A DNA stretch of 64,000 bases, taken from positions 124,001 to 188,000 of the forward strand of contig NZ_WTVG02000039.1 in NCBI RefSeq assembly GCF_012910705.2, written 5' to 3'. The notes beneath the pieces were generated by a model that was not told the origin of the DNA, did not search any database, and saw only the letters and a list, made by a program, of their open reading frames with translations. Position numbers and translations under genes: made by a program. The first letter of the stretch is position 1; every line of letters starts with the position of its first letter. Below are positions 55,332 through 64,000 of the stretch, in pieces. The stretch is from Aromatoleum anaerobium. Lineage in GTDB: Bacteria; Pseudomonadota; Gammaproteobacteria; Burkholderiales; Rhodocyclaceae.

Positions 55332-55543
55332 AGCCGGTCATCGATGCGCGGGGGCTGGAGCCCCCACAGCCTTTCGAACTCGTCATGGAGGCGATCGCCG
55401 ACCTGCGTCCGGGGGAAGGCGTAAAGTTGCTCCTCGATCGCATGCCCTATCCACTGTTCCGCATCCTCGACCGCGACCGCTATCGCTATGAGAGCCGGGT
55501 TCGCGACGACGGTGTGGTCGAAATCGACATCGTCGCCCCATGA
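55328..55543 (+). CDS. DUF2249 domain protein
   Basis: 71 residues: VIDARGLEPPQPFELVMEAI followed by GVKLLLDRMPYPLFRILDRD and a short beta end. This is the TusA-like DUF2249 fold that accompanies hemerythrin proteins and denitrification genes. Translationally coupled to the hemerythrin gene (ATGA) and to the membrane protein behind it (ATGA again). The expected CPxP cysteine of TusA is absent, so sulfur transfer is unlikely. Confidence 0.88.
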   Translation: MKPVIDARGLEPPQPFELVMEAIADLRPGEGVKLLLDRMPYPLFRILDRDRYRYESRVRDDGVVEIDIVAP

Positions 55544-56802
55544 CTGCCGCCGACCTCAGCCTCAGCTACGAAGCTGCGCCCACGTTTTCGACGCCGCTCA
55601 GGTTTTTCCTGACGGCGCCGCTGTTCGGAGCGCTTGCAGGGGGGGTGCTCCTCCTCGTTCCCGACCTGCTCGGGTCGCGATGGACTCCCGGGGCGCTCGC
55701 GCTGACCCATCTGATCGCCGTGGGGTTCATGCTGAACATCATGTTCGGCGCCCTGTTCCAGATACTGCCGGTGGTGGCCGGGGCGGCGATTCCGAACGCG
55801 CGGGTCGTCGCGGGAATCGTTCACGTCGGTCTCGCGACGGGTGCGGCAAGCCTGACGTGGGGGCTCGGAGCCGGCTCGCCGCCGTTCCTGACGGCCGCGG
55901 TCGTGCTGCTGGGGATCACGTTCGGGGTGTTTCTGGTGGCCGCGGGCTATGGATTGCGACGCACGCCGATCGCCCAGGCCACGCCCCGCGACCTGCGCTT
56001 CGCGTTGCTCGGCTTCGGCATCGCGGCCACGCTCGGAATGGCGCTGGCGATGATCCTGTCGGGCGGGCTGTCGCTGCCGCTGGCGACCGTCGTCAAGCTG
56101 CATGTCGGCTGGGCATGGCTTGGCGGGTCGGGCCTGCTGCTGGCGGCGACGAGCTGGGTCGTCGTGCCGATGTTCCAGATCACGCCGAATTATCCGGCCC
56201 GGCTCACGCGTTACTGGGCGCTGCTGACCTGCGCGGCGCTCGTCGCATGGAGCGCGGCCGTGCTCGCCGGGTTTTCGTTGCTCGAATTCATTCTGGCGAT
56301 CGCGCTGGCCGCCCTGTCCGGCGCGTTTGCGATCACGACGCTGCGCCTGCAGAGCCGCTCCCGCCGTTCGGTTCCGGACAACACGACGCGAGCGTTCCAG
56401 CTCGCGATGTCGTGCATGATCGCCGGACTTCTGTGCATCGTCGCCGCGCACCGCTTCGATCATGATGCGTGGCCGGTGCTCGCCGGCATCCTGATCCTGC
56501 ACGGCGGTTTCGTCACCGCGATCGTCGGCATGCTCTACAAGATCGTCCCGTTCCTCGCGTGGCTGCATCTTTCGCAAGCGGGGATGAAGGCACCGAACAT
56601 GAAGAAGCTGCAACCGGACGGGCCGGTCCGCAAGCATCTCATCGCCCACGCGGTGGCTCTCACGGTGCTCCTGATCGCTGCGCTCAGCGGCAGCACGCTC
56701 GTAGTCCGGGCCGCAGGGGTGCTGGTGATGCTCGAGTTCGGCCTGCTGTTTGCCAACCTGTTGCGCGTCCTCGGCGCCTACCGCATCGCCCGCAACGCCT
56801 GA
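55540..56802 (+). CDS. Polytopic membrane protein of the hemerythrin/DUF2249 operon
   Basis: 420 residues with about twelve hydrophobic helices. Conserved-looking histidines occur at helix ends: LALTHLIAVGFMLNIMFG, VVKLHVGWAWLGGSGLL, VAAHRFDHDAWPVLAGI and FLAWLHLSQAGM. The pattern recalls haem-copper-oxidase-like or NnrS-like membrane proteins seen next to nitrogen-oxide genes, but I cannot assign a family with certainty. It is the last gene of a tightly coupled three-gene operon under an FNR-type box. A possible role is a haem or NO-related sensor or reductase-like protein. Confidence 0.75.
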   Translation: MTAADLSLSYEAAPTFSTPLRFFLTAPLFGALAGGVLLLVPDLLGSRWTPGALALTHLIAVGFMLNIMFGALFQILPVVAGAAIPNARVVAGIVHVGLATGAASLTWGLGAGSPPFLTAAVVLLGITFGVFLVAAGYGLRRTPIAQATPRDLRFALLGFGIAATLGMALAMILSGGLSLPLATVVKLHVGWAWLGGSGLLLAATSWVVVPMFQITPNYPARLTRYWALLTCAALVAWSAAVLAGFSLLEFILAIALAALSGAFAITTLRLQSRSRRSVPDNTTRAFQLAMSCMIAGLLCIVAAHRFDHDAWPVLAGILILHGGFVTAIVGMLYKIVPFLAWLHLSQAGMKAPNMKKLQPDGPVRKHLIAHAVALTVLLIAALSGSTLVVRAAGVLVMLEFGLLFANLLRVLGAYRIARNA

Positions 56803-56826
56803 ACGGGAACGTTTGGCAGAACTTCT

Positions 56827-56853
56827 CGAAGGCCGCCGTCCTGGCGGCCTTCG
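56827..56853 (+). terminator. Hairpin terminator after the hemerythrin operon
   Basis: CGAAGGCCGCC and GGCGGCCTTCG form a perfect 11-bp stem with loop GTCCT, 25 bp after the membrane-protein stop. There is no long T-run, but position and strength favour a terminator. Confidence 0.65.
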
Positions 56854-56933
56854 CCATTCCGGCGCCCGGATCGCCGCGGGCCGTCCGGTTTTCCTCTTCC
56901 TGATCGGTTGCCTCACGCCGGGGAGCGCTCAAG

Positions 56934-56957
56934 GACTAGCTCTAAATGACTAGTTCT
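56934..56957. repeat. Short direct repeats upstream of narK1
   Basis: GACTAGCTCT and GACTAGTTCT lie 14 bp apart (56934, 56948), and GACTACCCCC follows at 56968. They sit about 120-140 bp before narK1 and could be activator sites for a nitrate or NO regulator. No classical FNR box was found in this gap. Confidence 0.4.
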
Positions 56958-57075
56958 CGGGACGAAGGACTACCCCCTTCCCATGCTTTTGGCGAATGGC
57001 GGGTAGCTCACGCAAGGCATACGCTTCCTCCCAGCCTGGAGCGACCTCCGCTCCGCATTCGAGGATGGAAGGAAC

Positions 57076-58359
57076 ATGCCCTCACAACGTCAAAAACAGG
57101 TCTCTGTTCTGGTGATGAGCACCACGGCATTCACGATGTGCTTTGCCGCCTGGATGCTGTTCGCCGTAATCGGAATCCCGATCAAGGCGCAGTTGGGCCT
57201 TAACGAAACCCAGTTCGGCCTGCTCGCGGCGACCCCCGTGCTGACCGGATCGCTGGTGCGTCTGCCACTGGGGCTGCTGACCGACAAGTTCGGCGGCAGG
57301 GTGGTGTTTTTCCTGCTGATGCTGTCGACGGTGGTGCCGATCTACCTGATCGGCGAGGCGACGCAATACTGGCAGTTCCTGGTCGCCGGCCTCTTCGTCG
57401 GACTCATTGGCGGTTCGTTCTCGGTCGGTATCGCGTACTGCGCGCGCTGGTTCGAACGCCAGAACCAAGGCTTCGCAATGGGTGTGTTCGGCGCCGGCAA
57501 CTCAGGGGCCGCGCTGACGAAGTTCGTCGCCCCGGTGCTGGTCGTCGCCTACGGCTGGCAGTTCGTGCCGAAGGCGTTCGCTGTGGCGATGCTGATCATC
57601 GCGCTGGCGTTCTGGTTCTTCACGTACGACGATCCGAAGCACCGCGTCTCGTCAAGCGTGAAATTCTCCGACCAGTTGCGCGTGCTGAAGAATCCGCGCG
57701 TGTGGAAATACTGCCAGTACTACTCGATCGTTTTCGGCGGTTATGTCGCGCTGGCGCTGTGGATGACGAAGTACTACGTCGCGGAATTCGGCCTCGGCCT
57801 CGAGACCGCGGCGCTGCTCGCGGCATGTTTCTCGTTGCCCGGTGGCGTGCTGCGCGCGGTCGGCGGCTGGTTCTCGGACCGCTTCGGCGCGCACAAGGTC
57901 ACCTGGTGGGTGATGTGGGTGTCCTGGGTGTGCCTGTTCCTGCTGTCCTACCCGCACACCGAATTCACGGTCATGACGGTCGCCGGCCCGAAGACGTTCG
58001 CGATCCACCACAACATCTGGTTCTTCACCGTGCTGATGTTCACCGTCGGCGTGGCCTGGGCGTTCGGCAAGGCATCGGTGTTCAAGTACATCTCGGACGA
58101 GTTCCCGCAAGACATCGGCGCGGTGTCGGGAATCGTCGGCCTCGTCGGCGGGCTGGGCGGCTTCCTGCTGCCGATCATGTTCGGCGCGCTGCTCGACCTG
58201 ACCGGCGTGCGCTCGAGCGCGTTCATGCTGCTCTACGGCGTCACCTGGGTTTCGCTGATCTGGATGTACTGGACCGAAGTGCGCCGCACCGACGTGATGC
58301 ACGGCGGCGAGGCGGATGTGCTGCACGGCGGCACGGCGGCCGTGGCTGCAACGAAGTGA
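57076..58359 (+). CDS. narK1: Nitrate/nitrite transporter NarK, type 1
   Basis: 427 residues, twelve membrane segments. NNP-family marks are present: RLPLGLLTDKFGGRVVFF in the first cytoplasmic loop and the nitrate signature FGAGNSGAALTKFVAP in helix 5. A second signature-like GIVGLVGGLGGFLLP lies in helix 11. NarK1-type proteins are thought to be nitrate/proton symporters that start respiration. AAGGAA lies 6 nt before the ATG. narK2 follows 27 bp later, so both are co-transcribed. Confidence 0.95.
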   Translation: MPSQRQKQVSVLVMSTTAFTMCFAAWMLFAVIGIPIKAQLGLNETQFGLLAATPVLTGSLVRLPLGLLTDKFGGRVVFFLLMLSTVVPIYLIGEATQYWQFLVAGLFVGLIGGSFSVGIAYCARWFERQNQGFAMGVFGAGNSGAALTKFVAPVLVVAYGWQFVPKAFAVAMLIIALAFWFFTYDDPKHRVSSSVKFSDQLRVLKNPRVWKYCQYYSIVFGGYVALALWMTKYYVAEFGLGLETAALLAACFSLPGGVLRAVGGWFSDRFGAHKVTWWVMWVSWVCLFLLSYPHTEFTVMTVAGPKTFAIHHNIWFFTVLMFTVGVAWAFGKASVFKYISDEFPQDIGAVSGIVGLVGGLGGFLLPIMFGALLDLTGVRSSAFMLLYGVTWVSLIWMYWTEVRRTDVMHGGEADVLHGGTAAVAATK

Positions 58360-58386
58360 ACGAACCCCTGAAACAGGAGTAATTCC

Positions 58387-60090
58387 ATGTCACCTGCAAA
58401 ACTGCGTCCGATTACCGCGACTCCGGGAGCCGCCGGCGGCACCGCGGGCGTACGTCCGGGAGAGCGCCAGCGCGGTCCCGACATCGCCGAATGGCATCCC
58501 GAGGACGCGCAGTTCTGGGCACGCGAAGGCAGCCGCATTGCGAACCGCAACCTGTGGATCTCGATCCCCAGCCTGCTCTGTGGCTTCGCCGTCTGGCTGA
58601 TGTGGGGCATCATCACGGTGCAGATGGCCAACGCGGGCTTCCCCTTCACACCCGACCAGCTGTTCTCGATAGCAGCAATCTCGGGCCTGTCCGGCGCGAC
58701 GCTGCGCATCCCGGCCTCCTTTTTCATCCGCCTCTGCGGCGGCCGCAACACGGTGTGGCTGACGACCACGCTGCTGCTCATCCCGGCCCTTGGCACGGGC
58801 ATCGCGCTGCAGGACAAGAGCACGCCGCTGTGGGTCTTCCAGCTGATGGCGCTGCTGTCGGGCATCGGCGGCGGCAACTTCGCCTGCTCGATGGCGAACA
58901 TCAGCACGTTCTTCCCGAAGCGCCTGCAGGGCACGGCGCTGGGGCTGAACGCCGGCCTCGGCAACTTCGGCGTGACGACCTCGCAGATCCTGATCCCCGC
59001 AGTGATGACGCTGGGCCTGTTCGGCGCGCTCGGCGGCGACGCGATTCCGCTCGCGAAGGATTCGGCGACGCTGATCGGCAAGATCGCCGCCGGCACGCCG
59101 ACTTTCGTTCAGAACGCCGGCTTCGTGTGGCTGCTGCTGCTCGTGCCGCTCGCGGTGATTGGCTGGTTCGGCCTGAACAACCTCAAGGTGGTGTCGCCGA
59201 ATATCGGCTCGACCGGCGCGGCGATGGGCCGGATCCTGCTGATGTACGGCATCGCGCTCGCCATCTCCGGCATCGGCCTGTACCTCTACCTGCCGGCCCC
59301 CAACGGCTCGGGGCTGCTCGCCGGCAACGGCATGTGGATCGTGCTGCCGCTGGTGATCTTCGGCACGCTGTTCGCGCTGAAAGCGGTCGCGACCGGCGAG
59401 ATGAAGACGAACCTGAACAAGCAGTTCGCGATCTTCGGCAACAAGCACACGTGGTCGATGACCGCGCTCTACGTCGTGACTTTCGGCTCGTTCATCGGCT
59501 TCTCGATGGCGCTGCCGCTGTCCATCACGGTGATCTTCGGCAACACGCACGTGTTCGATCCGGCGACGAACGTCTGGGTGCATGCGAAGAACCCGAATGC
59601 GCCCTCGGCCCTGATGTATGCGTGGATCGGCCCCTTCGTCGGCGCGCTGATCCGCCCGGTCGGCGGCTGGATCTCCGACAAGCTCGGCGGCTCGATCGTC
59701 ACTCAGGTGATCTCGGTCGTGCTGGTCGGCGCATCGGCGGTGACCGGCTACGTGATGCATCTCGCCTACCAGTCGGCGACGCCCGAGAGCTACTTCCTCG
59801 CCTTCATGCTGCTTTTCATCCTGTTGTTCGCCGCCTCCGGCATCGGCAACGGCTCGACCTTCCGCACCGTCGGCTTCGTCTTCGACCAGGACCAGCGCGG
59901 ACCGGTGCTCGGCTGGACCTCGGCGGTCGCGGCCTACGGTTCCTTCATCGCGCCGGTCGTCATCGGCGGGCAGATCAAGGCCGGCACGCCGGAAAACGCG
60001 ATGTACGGCTTCGCGGTGTTCTACGCGGCGTGCCTCGTCCTCAACTGGTGGTTCTATCTGCGGAAGAACGCCTACATCCGCAACCCCTGA
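58387..60090 (+). CDS. narK2: Nitrate/nitrite transporter NarK, type 2
   Basis: 567 residues, longer than narK1 because of a hydrophilic 50-residue N-terminus (GGTAGVRPGERQRGPDIAEW) and extended loops. The nitrate signatures are GLNAGLGNFGVTTSQ and the later GIGNGSTFRTVGFVF. NarK2-type proteins exchange nitrate for nitrite, keeping nitrite from building up. AGGAG precedes the ATG. It is followed by narG after 57 bp. In some denitrifiers the two proteins are fused; here they are separate adjacent genes. Confidence 0.95.
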   Translation: MSPAKLRPITATPGAAGGTAGVRPGERQRGPDIAEWHPEDAQFWAREGSRIANRNLWISIPSLLCGFAVWLMWGIITVQMANAGFPFTPDQLFSIAAISGLSGATLRIPASFFIRLCGGRNTVWLTTTLLLIPALGTGIALQDKSTPLWVFQLMALLSGIGGGNFACSMANISTFFPKRLQGTALGLNAGLGNFGVTTSQILIPAVMTLGLFGALGGDAIPLAKDSATLIGKIAAGTPTFVQNAGFVWLLLLVPLAVIGWFGLNNLKVVSPNIGSTGAAMGRILLMYGIALAISGIGLYLYLPAPNGSGLLAGNGMWIVLPLVIFGTLFALKAVATGEMKTNLNKQFAIFGNKHTWSMTALYVVTFGSFIGFSMALPLSITVIFGNTHVFDPATNVWVHAKNPNAPSALMYAWIGPFVGALIRPVGGWISDKLGGSIVTQVISVVLVGASAVTGYVMHLAYQSATPESYFLAFMLLFILLFAASGIGNGSTFRTVGFVFDQDQRGPVLGWTSAVAAYGSFIAPVVIGGQIKAGTPENAMYGFAVFYAACLVLNWWFYLRKNAYIRNP

Positions 60091-60147
60091 CCCCTTTCCT
60101 TCCAGAAAACCGACCGATTACGAATCGCAGAATCACAGGAGCAAGCA

Positions 60148-63100
60148 ATGAGTCATTTTCTCGACCGACTGAAGTTCTTCGACAAGGTGAAGGACACCTT
60201 CGCCGGCGGCCACGGCATCGTCACGAACGAAGATCGCAACTGGGAAGACGCCTACCGCAACCGGTGGCGTCACGACAAGGTCGTGCGCTCGACGCACGGC
60301 GTGAACTGCACCGGTGGCTGTTCGTGGAAGATCTTCGTCAAGAACGGCCTGGTGTCGTTCGAGATGCAGCAGACCGACTACCCGCGCACGCGTGAAGACC
60401 TGCCGAACCATGAACCCCGTGGTTGCCAGCGTGGCGCGTCGTTCTCGTGGTACCTCTATTCGCCGCACCGCATCAAGCACCCGATGATCCGCGCGCGGTT
60501 GCTCGATCTGTATCGTGCCGAGCGCAAGACCGGCAAGGATCCGGTCGAAGCCTGGGCCGCGATCCAGGCCGACAACGCCAAACGCGACAAGTACATCAAG
60601 GTGCGCGGTCTGGGCGGCTTCGTCCGCACCGACTGGCAGGAAGTCAACGAAATCATCGCCGCGGCGAACATCTACACGATCAAGAAGTGGGGCCCGGACC
60701 GCATCTACGGTTTCTCGCCGATCCCGGCGATGTCGATGATCTCGTATGCGGCGGGCGCGCGTTACCTGTCGCTGATCGGCGCCGCCTGCGGCTCGTTCTA
60801 CGACTGGTACTGTGACCTGCCGGCGGCGAGCCCGCAGACCTGGGGCGAGCAGACCGACGTGCCGGAAGCGGCCGACTGGTACAACTCGACGTATCTCATC
60901 ATCACCGGCGCAAACCTGCCGATGACGCGTACCCCGGACGCGCACTTCGCGACCGAAGTCCGCTACAAGGGCACGAAGATCGTGTCGATGGCGCCGGACT
61001 ACGCCGAATACGTGAAGTTCGCCGACCTGTGGATGCCCGTCAAGCAGGGCACCGACGCGGCCGCCTTCCTCGCGATGGGTCACGTCGCGCTGAAGGAATA
61101 CTTCATCGACCGCCAGGAGCCCTACTTCGCCGAATACGCGCGCAAGTACACCGACCTGCCGATGCAGGTGATCCTGCGTCCGCACGGCGAGGGCTACGTA
61201 TCGGACCGCAACCTGCGGGCGATCGACTTCGAAGGCAGTCTCGGCGAAGCGAACAACCCCGACTGGAAGACGATCGTCTTCGACGCGCGCACCAATGCCT
61301 TCGTCGCGCCGAACGGCTCGATCGGCTTCCGCTGGGGCGAGGAAGGCAAGTGGAACCTGCTGGCGAAGAACGCCGCGACGCAGGACGAGATCGAGGCCGA
61401 ACTGTCGTGCATCAATGCCAGCGACGCCGTCGTGTCGGTCGGTTTCCCGCACTTCCAGCCCGGCGAACCGGGCCTGCTGTACCGCAACGTCCCGGTGCGC
61501 AAGCTGACGCTCGCGTCCGGCGAGAGCGTCTATGTCACCTCCGTGTTCGACATGCAGGTGGCGCAGTACGGCATCGACCGCGGGCTGGGCGGCGCCAACG
61601 TCGCCCGTTCGTACGACGACGCGTCGGTTGCCTACACGCCCGCGTGGGCGGCGAAGGTCACCGGCGTCAAGGCGGCGGACATCGAGCGCACCGGTCGCGA
61701 ATTCGCCGACAACGCGTCGAAGACGCGCGGCAAGTCGATGATCATCATGGGCGCGGCGATCAACCACTGGTACCACAATGACATGCAGTACCGGTCGATC
61801 ATGAACCTGCTGCACATGTGCGGCTGCGTCGGCCAGAGCGGCGGCGGCTGGGCGCACTACGTCGGCCAGGAAAAGTTGCGGCCGCAGGCCGGCTGGGCGC
61901 CGATCGCGTTCGCGACCGACTGGCAGCGTCCGCCGCGCCACCAGAACTCGACGTCGTACTGGTACTTCCACACCGACCAGTGGCGCTACGAGACTGTCGA
62001 CGCCGACGAGCTGCTGCAGCCGGCTGCGAAGGGCAAGTACAAAGGCTACAAGCTTGCCGACTACAACGTCGTCGCCGCCCGTCTGGGCTGGCTGCCGTCG
62101 GCACCGCACTTCAACCGCAACCCGCTCGAACTCGTCGCCGCGGCCGAGAAGGCCGGCGCGAAGGATGAGGCCGGTGTCGCGCAGTACATCGTCGATGAGC
62201 TGAAATCCGGCAAGCTCGACGTTGCGTTCGCCGATCCGGACGCACCGGAAAACTGGCCGCGCAACCTCTTCGTCTGGCGCGCGAACCTCATCGGCTCGTC
62301 GGCGAAGGGTCACGAGTACTTCCTCAAGCACCTGCTGGGCGCGCAGAACGGCGTGCTGCAGGAAGGCGGCGACGGCGCCGGCACGAAGGAAGTGAAGTGG
62401 CACGGCGAAGCTCCGGTCGGCAAGCTCGACCTGATGGTGGACATCAACTTCCGCCTCAATTCGACCGGCGCCTACTCGGACATCATCCTGCCGACGGCGA
62501 CGTGGTACGAGAAGAACGACCTCAACACGACCGACATGCACCCCTTCATCCACCCGCTGTCGGAAGCCGTGACGCCGGGCTGGGAGTCGAAGTCCGACTG
62601 GCAGATATTCAGGACGATCGCGAAGACCTTCTCGGATCTCGCCGAAAAGCACCTGGGCGTCGTCAAGGACATCGTCGCGCTGCCAATGCAGCACGACTCG
62701 CCGTTCGAACTGGCGCAGCCGCTGGGCGGCATCAAGGACTGGAAGCGCGGCGAATGCGAGCCGGTTCCGGGCAAGACGCTGCCGCTGCTCAAGCTCGTCG
62801 AGCGCGATTTCGCCAACACCTACCGGAAATACATCGCGCTCGGCCCGCTGATGACCAAGATCGGCAACAACGTCAAGGGCATCGACTGGAACACCGAGCA
62901 GGAGTACGAAGAGCTCAAGAAGTGCAACTACACTGTGAAGCTGCCGGGTATCTCGTTCGGCATGCCGTCGCTCGAAGAAGACATTTCGGTGTGCGATGCG
63001 GTGATGCGCATGGCTCCCGAAACGAACGGTGAAGTCGCGCACAAGTCGTGGTCGGCGCTGTCGAAGAAGACCGGCATCGACCACCACCACCTGTACGCCG

Positions 63101-63903
63101 GCCGTCACGAGGACAAGATCACCTTCCGCGACATCCAGGCCCAGCCGCGCAAGATCATCACCGCGCCGACGTGGTCCGGGATCGAATCGGAGACGGTCAG
63201 CTATACCGCCGGCTACACGAACATCCACGAGCACATCCCGTTCCGCACGCTGACCGGCCGCGCGCATTTCTACCAGGATCACGAGTGGTTCCTCGACTTC
63301 GGCGAAGGTTTCTGCGCGTTCCGTCCGCCGGTCGACATGAAAGCGCAGAATGTGATCCCCGATTCGGTGCGCCGCAAACCGCACCTGACGCTGTCGTGGA
63401 TCACCCCGCACTCGAAGTGGGGCATCCACTCGTCGTACCAGGACAACCTGCGCATGCTGTCGCTGTTCCGTGGCGGCCCGTACGTGTGGGTGTCGGAAGA
63501 CGACGCGAAGGAAATCGGCCTCAAGGACAACGACTGGGTCGAGGCGATCAACGCGAACGGCGCGACGATGGCCCGGGCGGTGGTGTCGCAGCGCGTGCCG
63601 CGCGGCATGGCGCTGATGTACCACGCCCAGGAAAAGACGGTGAACGTGCCCGGCTCGCCTTCCACCGGCAAGCGCGGCGGCATCCTCAACTCCGTGACGC
63701 GCGTGATCGTCAAGCCGACCAACATGGTCGGCGGCTACGCGCAGCTCGCGTACAGCTTCAACTACTACGGCACCGTCGGTTGCCAGCGTGACGAGGTGGT
63801 GGTGCTGCACAAGGTCGCCGATCAGGACATCGACTGGCTCGAACGGCCGCTGACCGCCGAGCGGGAAGAACAACGCAATCCGGTCGGAGTCGGACCCCGG
63901 TGA
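60148..63903 (+). CDS. narG: Respiratory nitrate reductase alpha subunit
   Basis: 1251 residues, close to the E. coli length and co-linear with it throughout. It reduces nitrate to nitrite at a Mo-bis-MGD centre on the cytoplasmic side of the membrane. The N-terminal [4Fe-4S] ligands are HGVNCTGGCSW (His and two Cys, about residues 50-58) and GCQRGASFSWYLYSP. The Mo-ligand region reads TRTPDAHFATEVRYKGTK, with the Asp retained. Further on, YDWYCDLPAASPQTWGEQTD and GFNYYGTVG-like (FNYYGTVGCQRDEVVV) confirm a full-length protein. AGGAG lies 9 nt before the ATG. narH is not visible in the 97 bp left of the window. Confidence 0.98.
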   Translation: MSHFLDRLKFFDKVKDTFAGGHGIVTNEDRNWEDAYRNRWRHDKVVRSTHGVNCTGGCSWKIFVKNGLVSFEMQQTDYPRTREDLPNHEPRGCQRGASFSWYLYSPHRIKHPMIRARLLDLYRAERKTGKDPVEAWAAIQADNAKRDKYIKVRGLGGFVRTDWQEVNEIIAAANIYTIKKWGPDRIYGFSPIPAMSMISYAAGARYLSLIGAACGSFYDWYCDLPAASPQTWGEQTDVPEAADWYNSTYLIITGANLPMTRTPDAHFATEVRYKGTKIVSMAPDYAEYVKFADLWMPVKQGTDAAAFLAMGHVALKEYFIDRQEPYFAEYARKYTDLPMQVILRPHGEGYVSDRNLRAIDFEGSLGEANNPDWKTIVFDARTNAFVAPNGSIGFRWGEEGKWNLLAKNAATQDEIEAELSCINASDAVVSVGFPHFQPGEPGLLYRNVPVRKLTLASGESVYVTSVFDMQVAQYGIDRGLGGANVARSYDDASVAYTPAWAAKVTGVKAADIERTGREFADNASKTRGKSMIIMGAAINHWYHNDMQYRSIMNLLHMCGCVGQSGGGWAHYVGQEKLRPQAGWAPIAFATDWQRPPRHQNSTSYWYFHTDQWRYETVDADELLQPAAKGKYKGYKLADYNVVAARLGWLPSAPHFNRNPLELVAAAEKAGAKDEAGVAQYIVDELKSGKLDVAFADPDAPENWPRNLFVWRANLIGSSAKGHEYFLKHLLGAQNGVLQEGGDGAGTKEVKWHGEAPVGKLDLMVDINFRLNSTGAYSDIILPTATWYEKNDLNTTDMHPFIHPLSEAVTPGWESKSDWQIFRTIAKTFSDLAEKHLGVVKDIVALPMQHDSPFELAQPLGGIKDWKRGECEPVPGKTLPLLKLVERDFANTYRKYIALGPLMTKIGNNVKGIDWNTEQEYEELKKCNYTVKLPGISFGMPSLEEDISVCDAVMRMAPETNGEVAHKSWSALSKKTGIDHHHLYAGRHEDKITFRDIQAQPRKIITAPTWSGIESETVSYTAGYTNIHEHIPFRTLTGRAHFYQDHEWFLDFGEGFCAFRPPVDMKAQNVIPDSVRRKPHLTLSWITPHSKWGIHSSYQDNLRMLSLFRGGPYVWVSEDDAKEIGLKDNDWVEAINANGATMARAVVSQRVPRGMALMYHAQEKTVNVPGSPSTGKRGGILNSVTRVIVKPTNMVGGYAQLAYSFNYYGTVGCQRDEVVVLHKVADQDIDWLERPLTAEREEQRNPVGVGPR

Positions 63904-63917
63904 ATTCGTAGCTCTGG

Positions 63918-64000
63918 CGTAGGGCGGAAAAGCGAAGCGCCTTCCGCCGTACAGCGGTTGCGCCCCGATGGCGGATAACGCCGCGACGCGGCTCATCCGC
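63918..64000. repeat. Palindromic intergenic repeat behind narG (cut by window end)
   Basis: Two hairpins in a row: GGCGGAA...TTCCGCC (63923-63948) and GGCGGAT...ATCCGC (63970-64000). The left edge GTAGGGCGGAAAAGCGAAGC is like a widespread proteobacterial intergenic element of the form GTAGGGYGGAWWA...TWWTCCRCC. It starts 15 bp after the narG stop. Confidence 0.65.

Noticed and set aside
56803-57075. FNR box or sigma-54 promoter for narK1
   Set aside because: No TTGAT-N4-ATCAA within two mismatches and no GG-N10-GC at -24/-12 spacing next to a plausible start.
60133-63996. 1287-residue open frame on the minus strand over narG
   Set aside because: It mirrors narG codon for codon, has His/Asp/Arg/Val-rich composition without any domain, and narG itself is certain. 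High GC at codon positions opens antisense frames.

Overview
The window is GC-rich, densely coded DNA that looks like the chromosome of a denitrifying betaproteobacterium of the Rhodocyclales (Aromatoleum/Azoarcus/Thauera type). The grounds are the protein repertoire: an EpsL-type exopolysaccharide porin, an EPS-priming sugar transferase, a fused PabB-PabC, twin NarK carriers ahead of NarG, a hemerythrin/DUF2249 pair, and several c-di-GMP proteins. The genus is inferred from protein resemblance, not from a marker gene.

Layout. 1-2132: edge of an exopolysaccharide locus (partial epsL, divergent sugar transferase). 2178-4005: a complete group II intron with its reverse transcriptase, sitting directly behind the terminator of typA. 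4071-9878: housekeeping genes typA, mtiP, a small secreted protein, a Raf-kinase-inhibitor-like protein, and an NAD salvage pair pncA-pncB. 10091-17408: a sufBCDSUT iron-sulfur assembly operon, followed by a Rieske ferredoxin and a class V aminotransferase.

17422-28235 is an accessory, defence-like island. It holds an acetyltransferase gene scrap, DUF3079, a type III-like restriction subunit, a DinD protein, a large DNA methyltransferase, a chimeric gene remnant, an AbrB/PIN toxin-antitoxin pair and a SEC-C/pRiA4b-ORF3 protein. 28629-38694 is a signalling block: an HD-GYP response regulator with its soluble histidine kinase, a small cysteine-containing protein, a 1245-residue GAF-PAS-GGDEF-EAL-REC hybrid and a PhnD-PAS-GGDEF protein.

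38722-41039 is the most unusual locus. A tyrosine recombinase and a KfrA-like coiled-coil protein are divergently transcribed around a perfect 13-7-13 palindrome. This matches the TnpS / rst / TnpT cointegrate-resolution module of Tn4651-type transposons, but no transposase is present.

41181-54722 returns to core genes: a MATE exporter, an M61 peptidase with PDZ, YaiI, an MFS carrier, PabBC, MetY, a giant AsmA-like DUF748 protein and an HI0933-type flavoprotein. 54882-63903 is nitrogen-oxide respiration: an FNR-type box, hemerythrin, DUF2249 and a membrane protein, then narK1-narK2-narG. The window ends inside a palindromic intergenic repeat right behind narG, where narH would normally start.

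Working together: the suf, nar and hemerythrin genes fit a life of anaerobic nitrate respiration with heavy Fe-S demand. The signalling block would set c-di-GMP levels and so could control the exopolysaccharide genes at the left edge; that link is inferred. No tRNA, rRNA or CRISPR array was seen.
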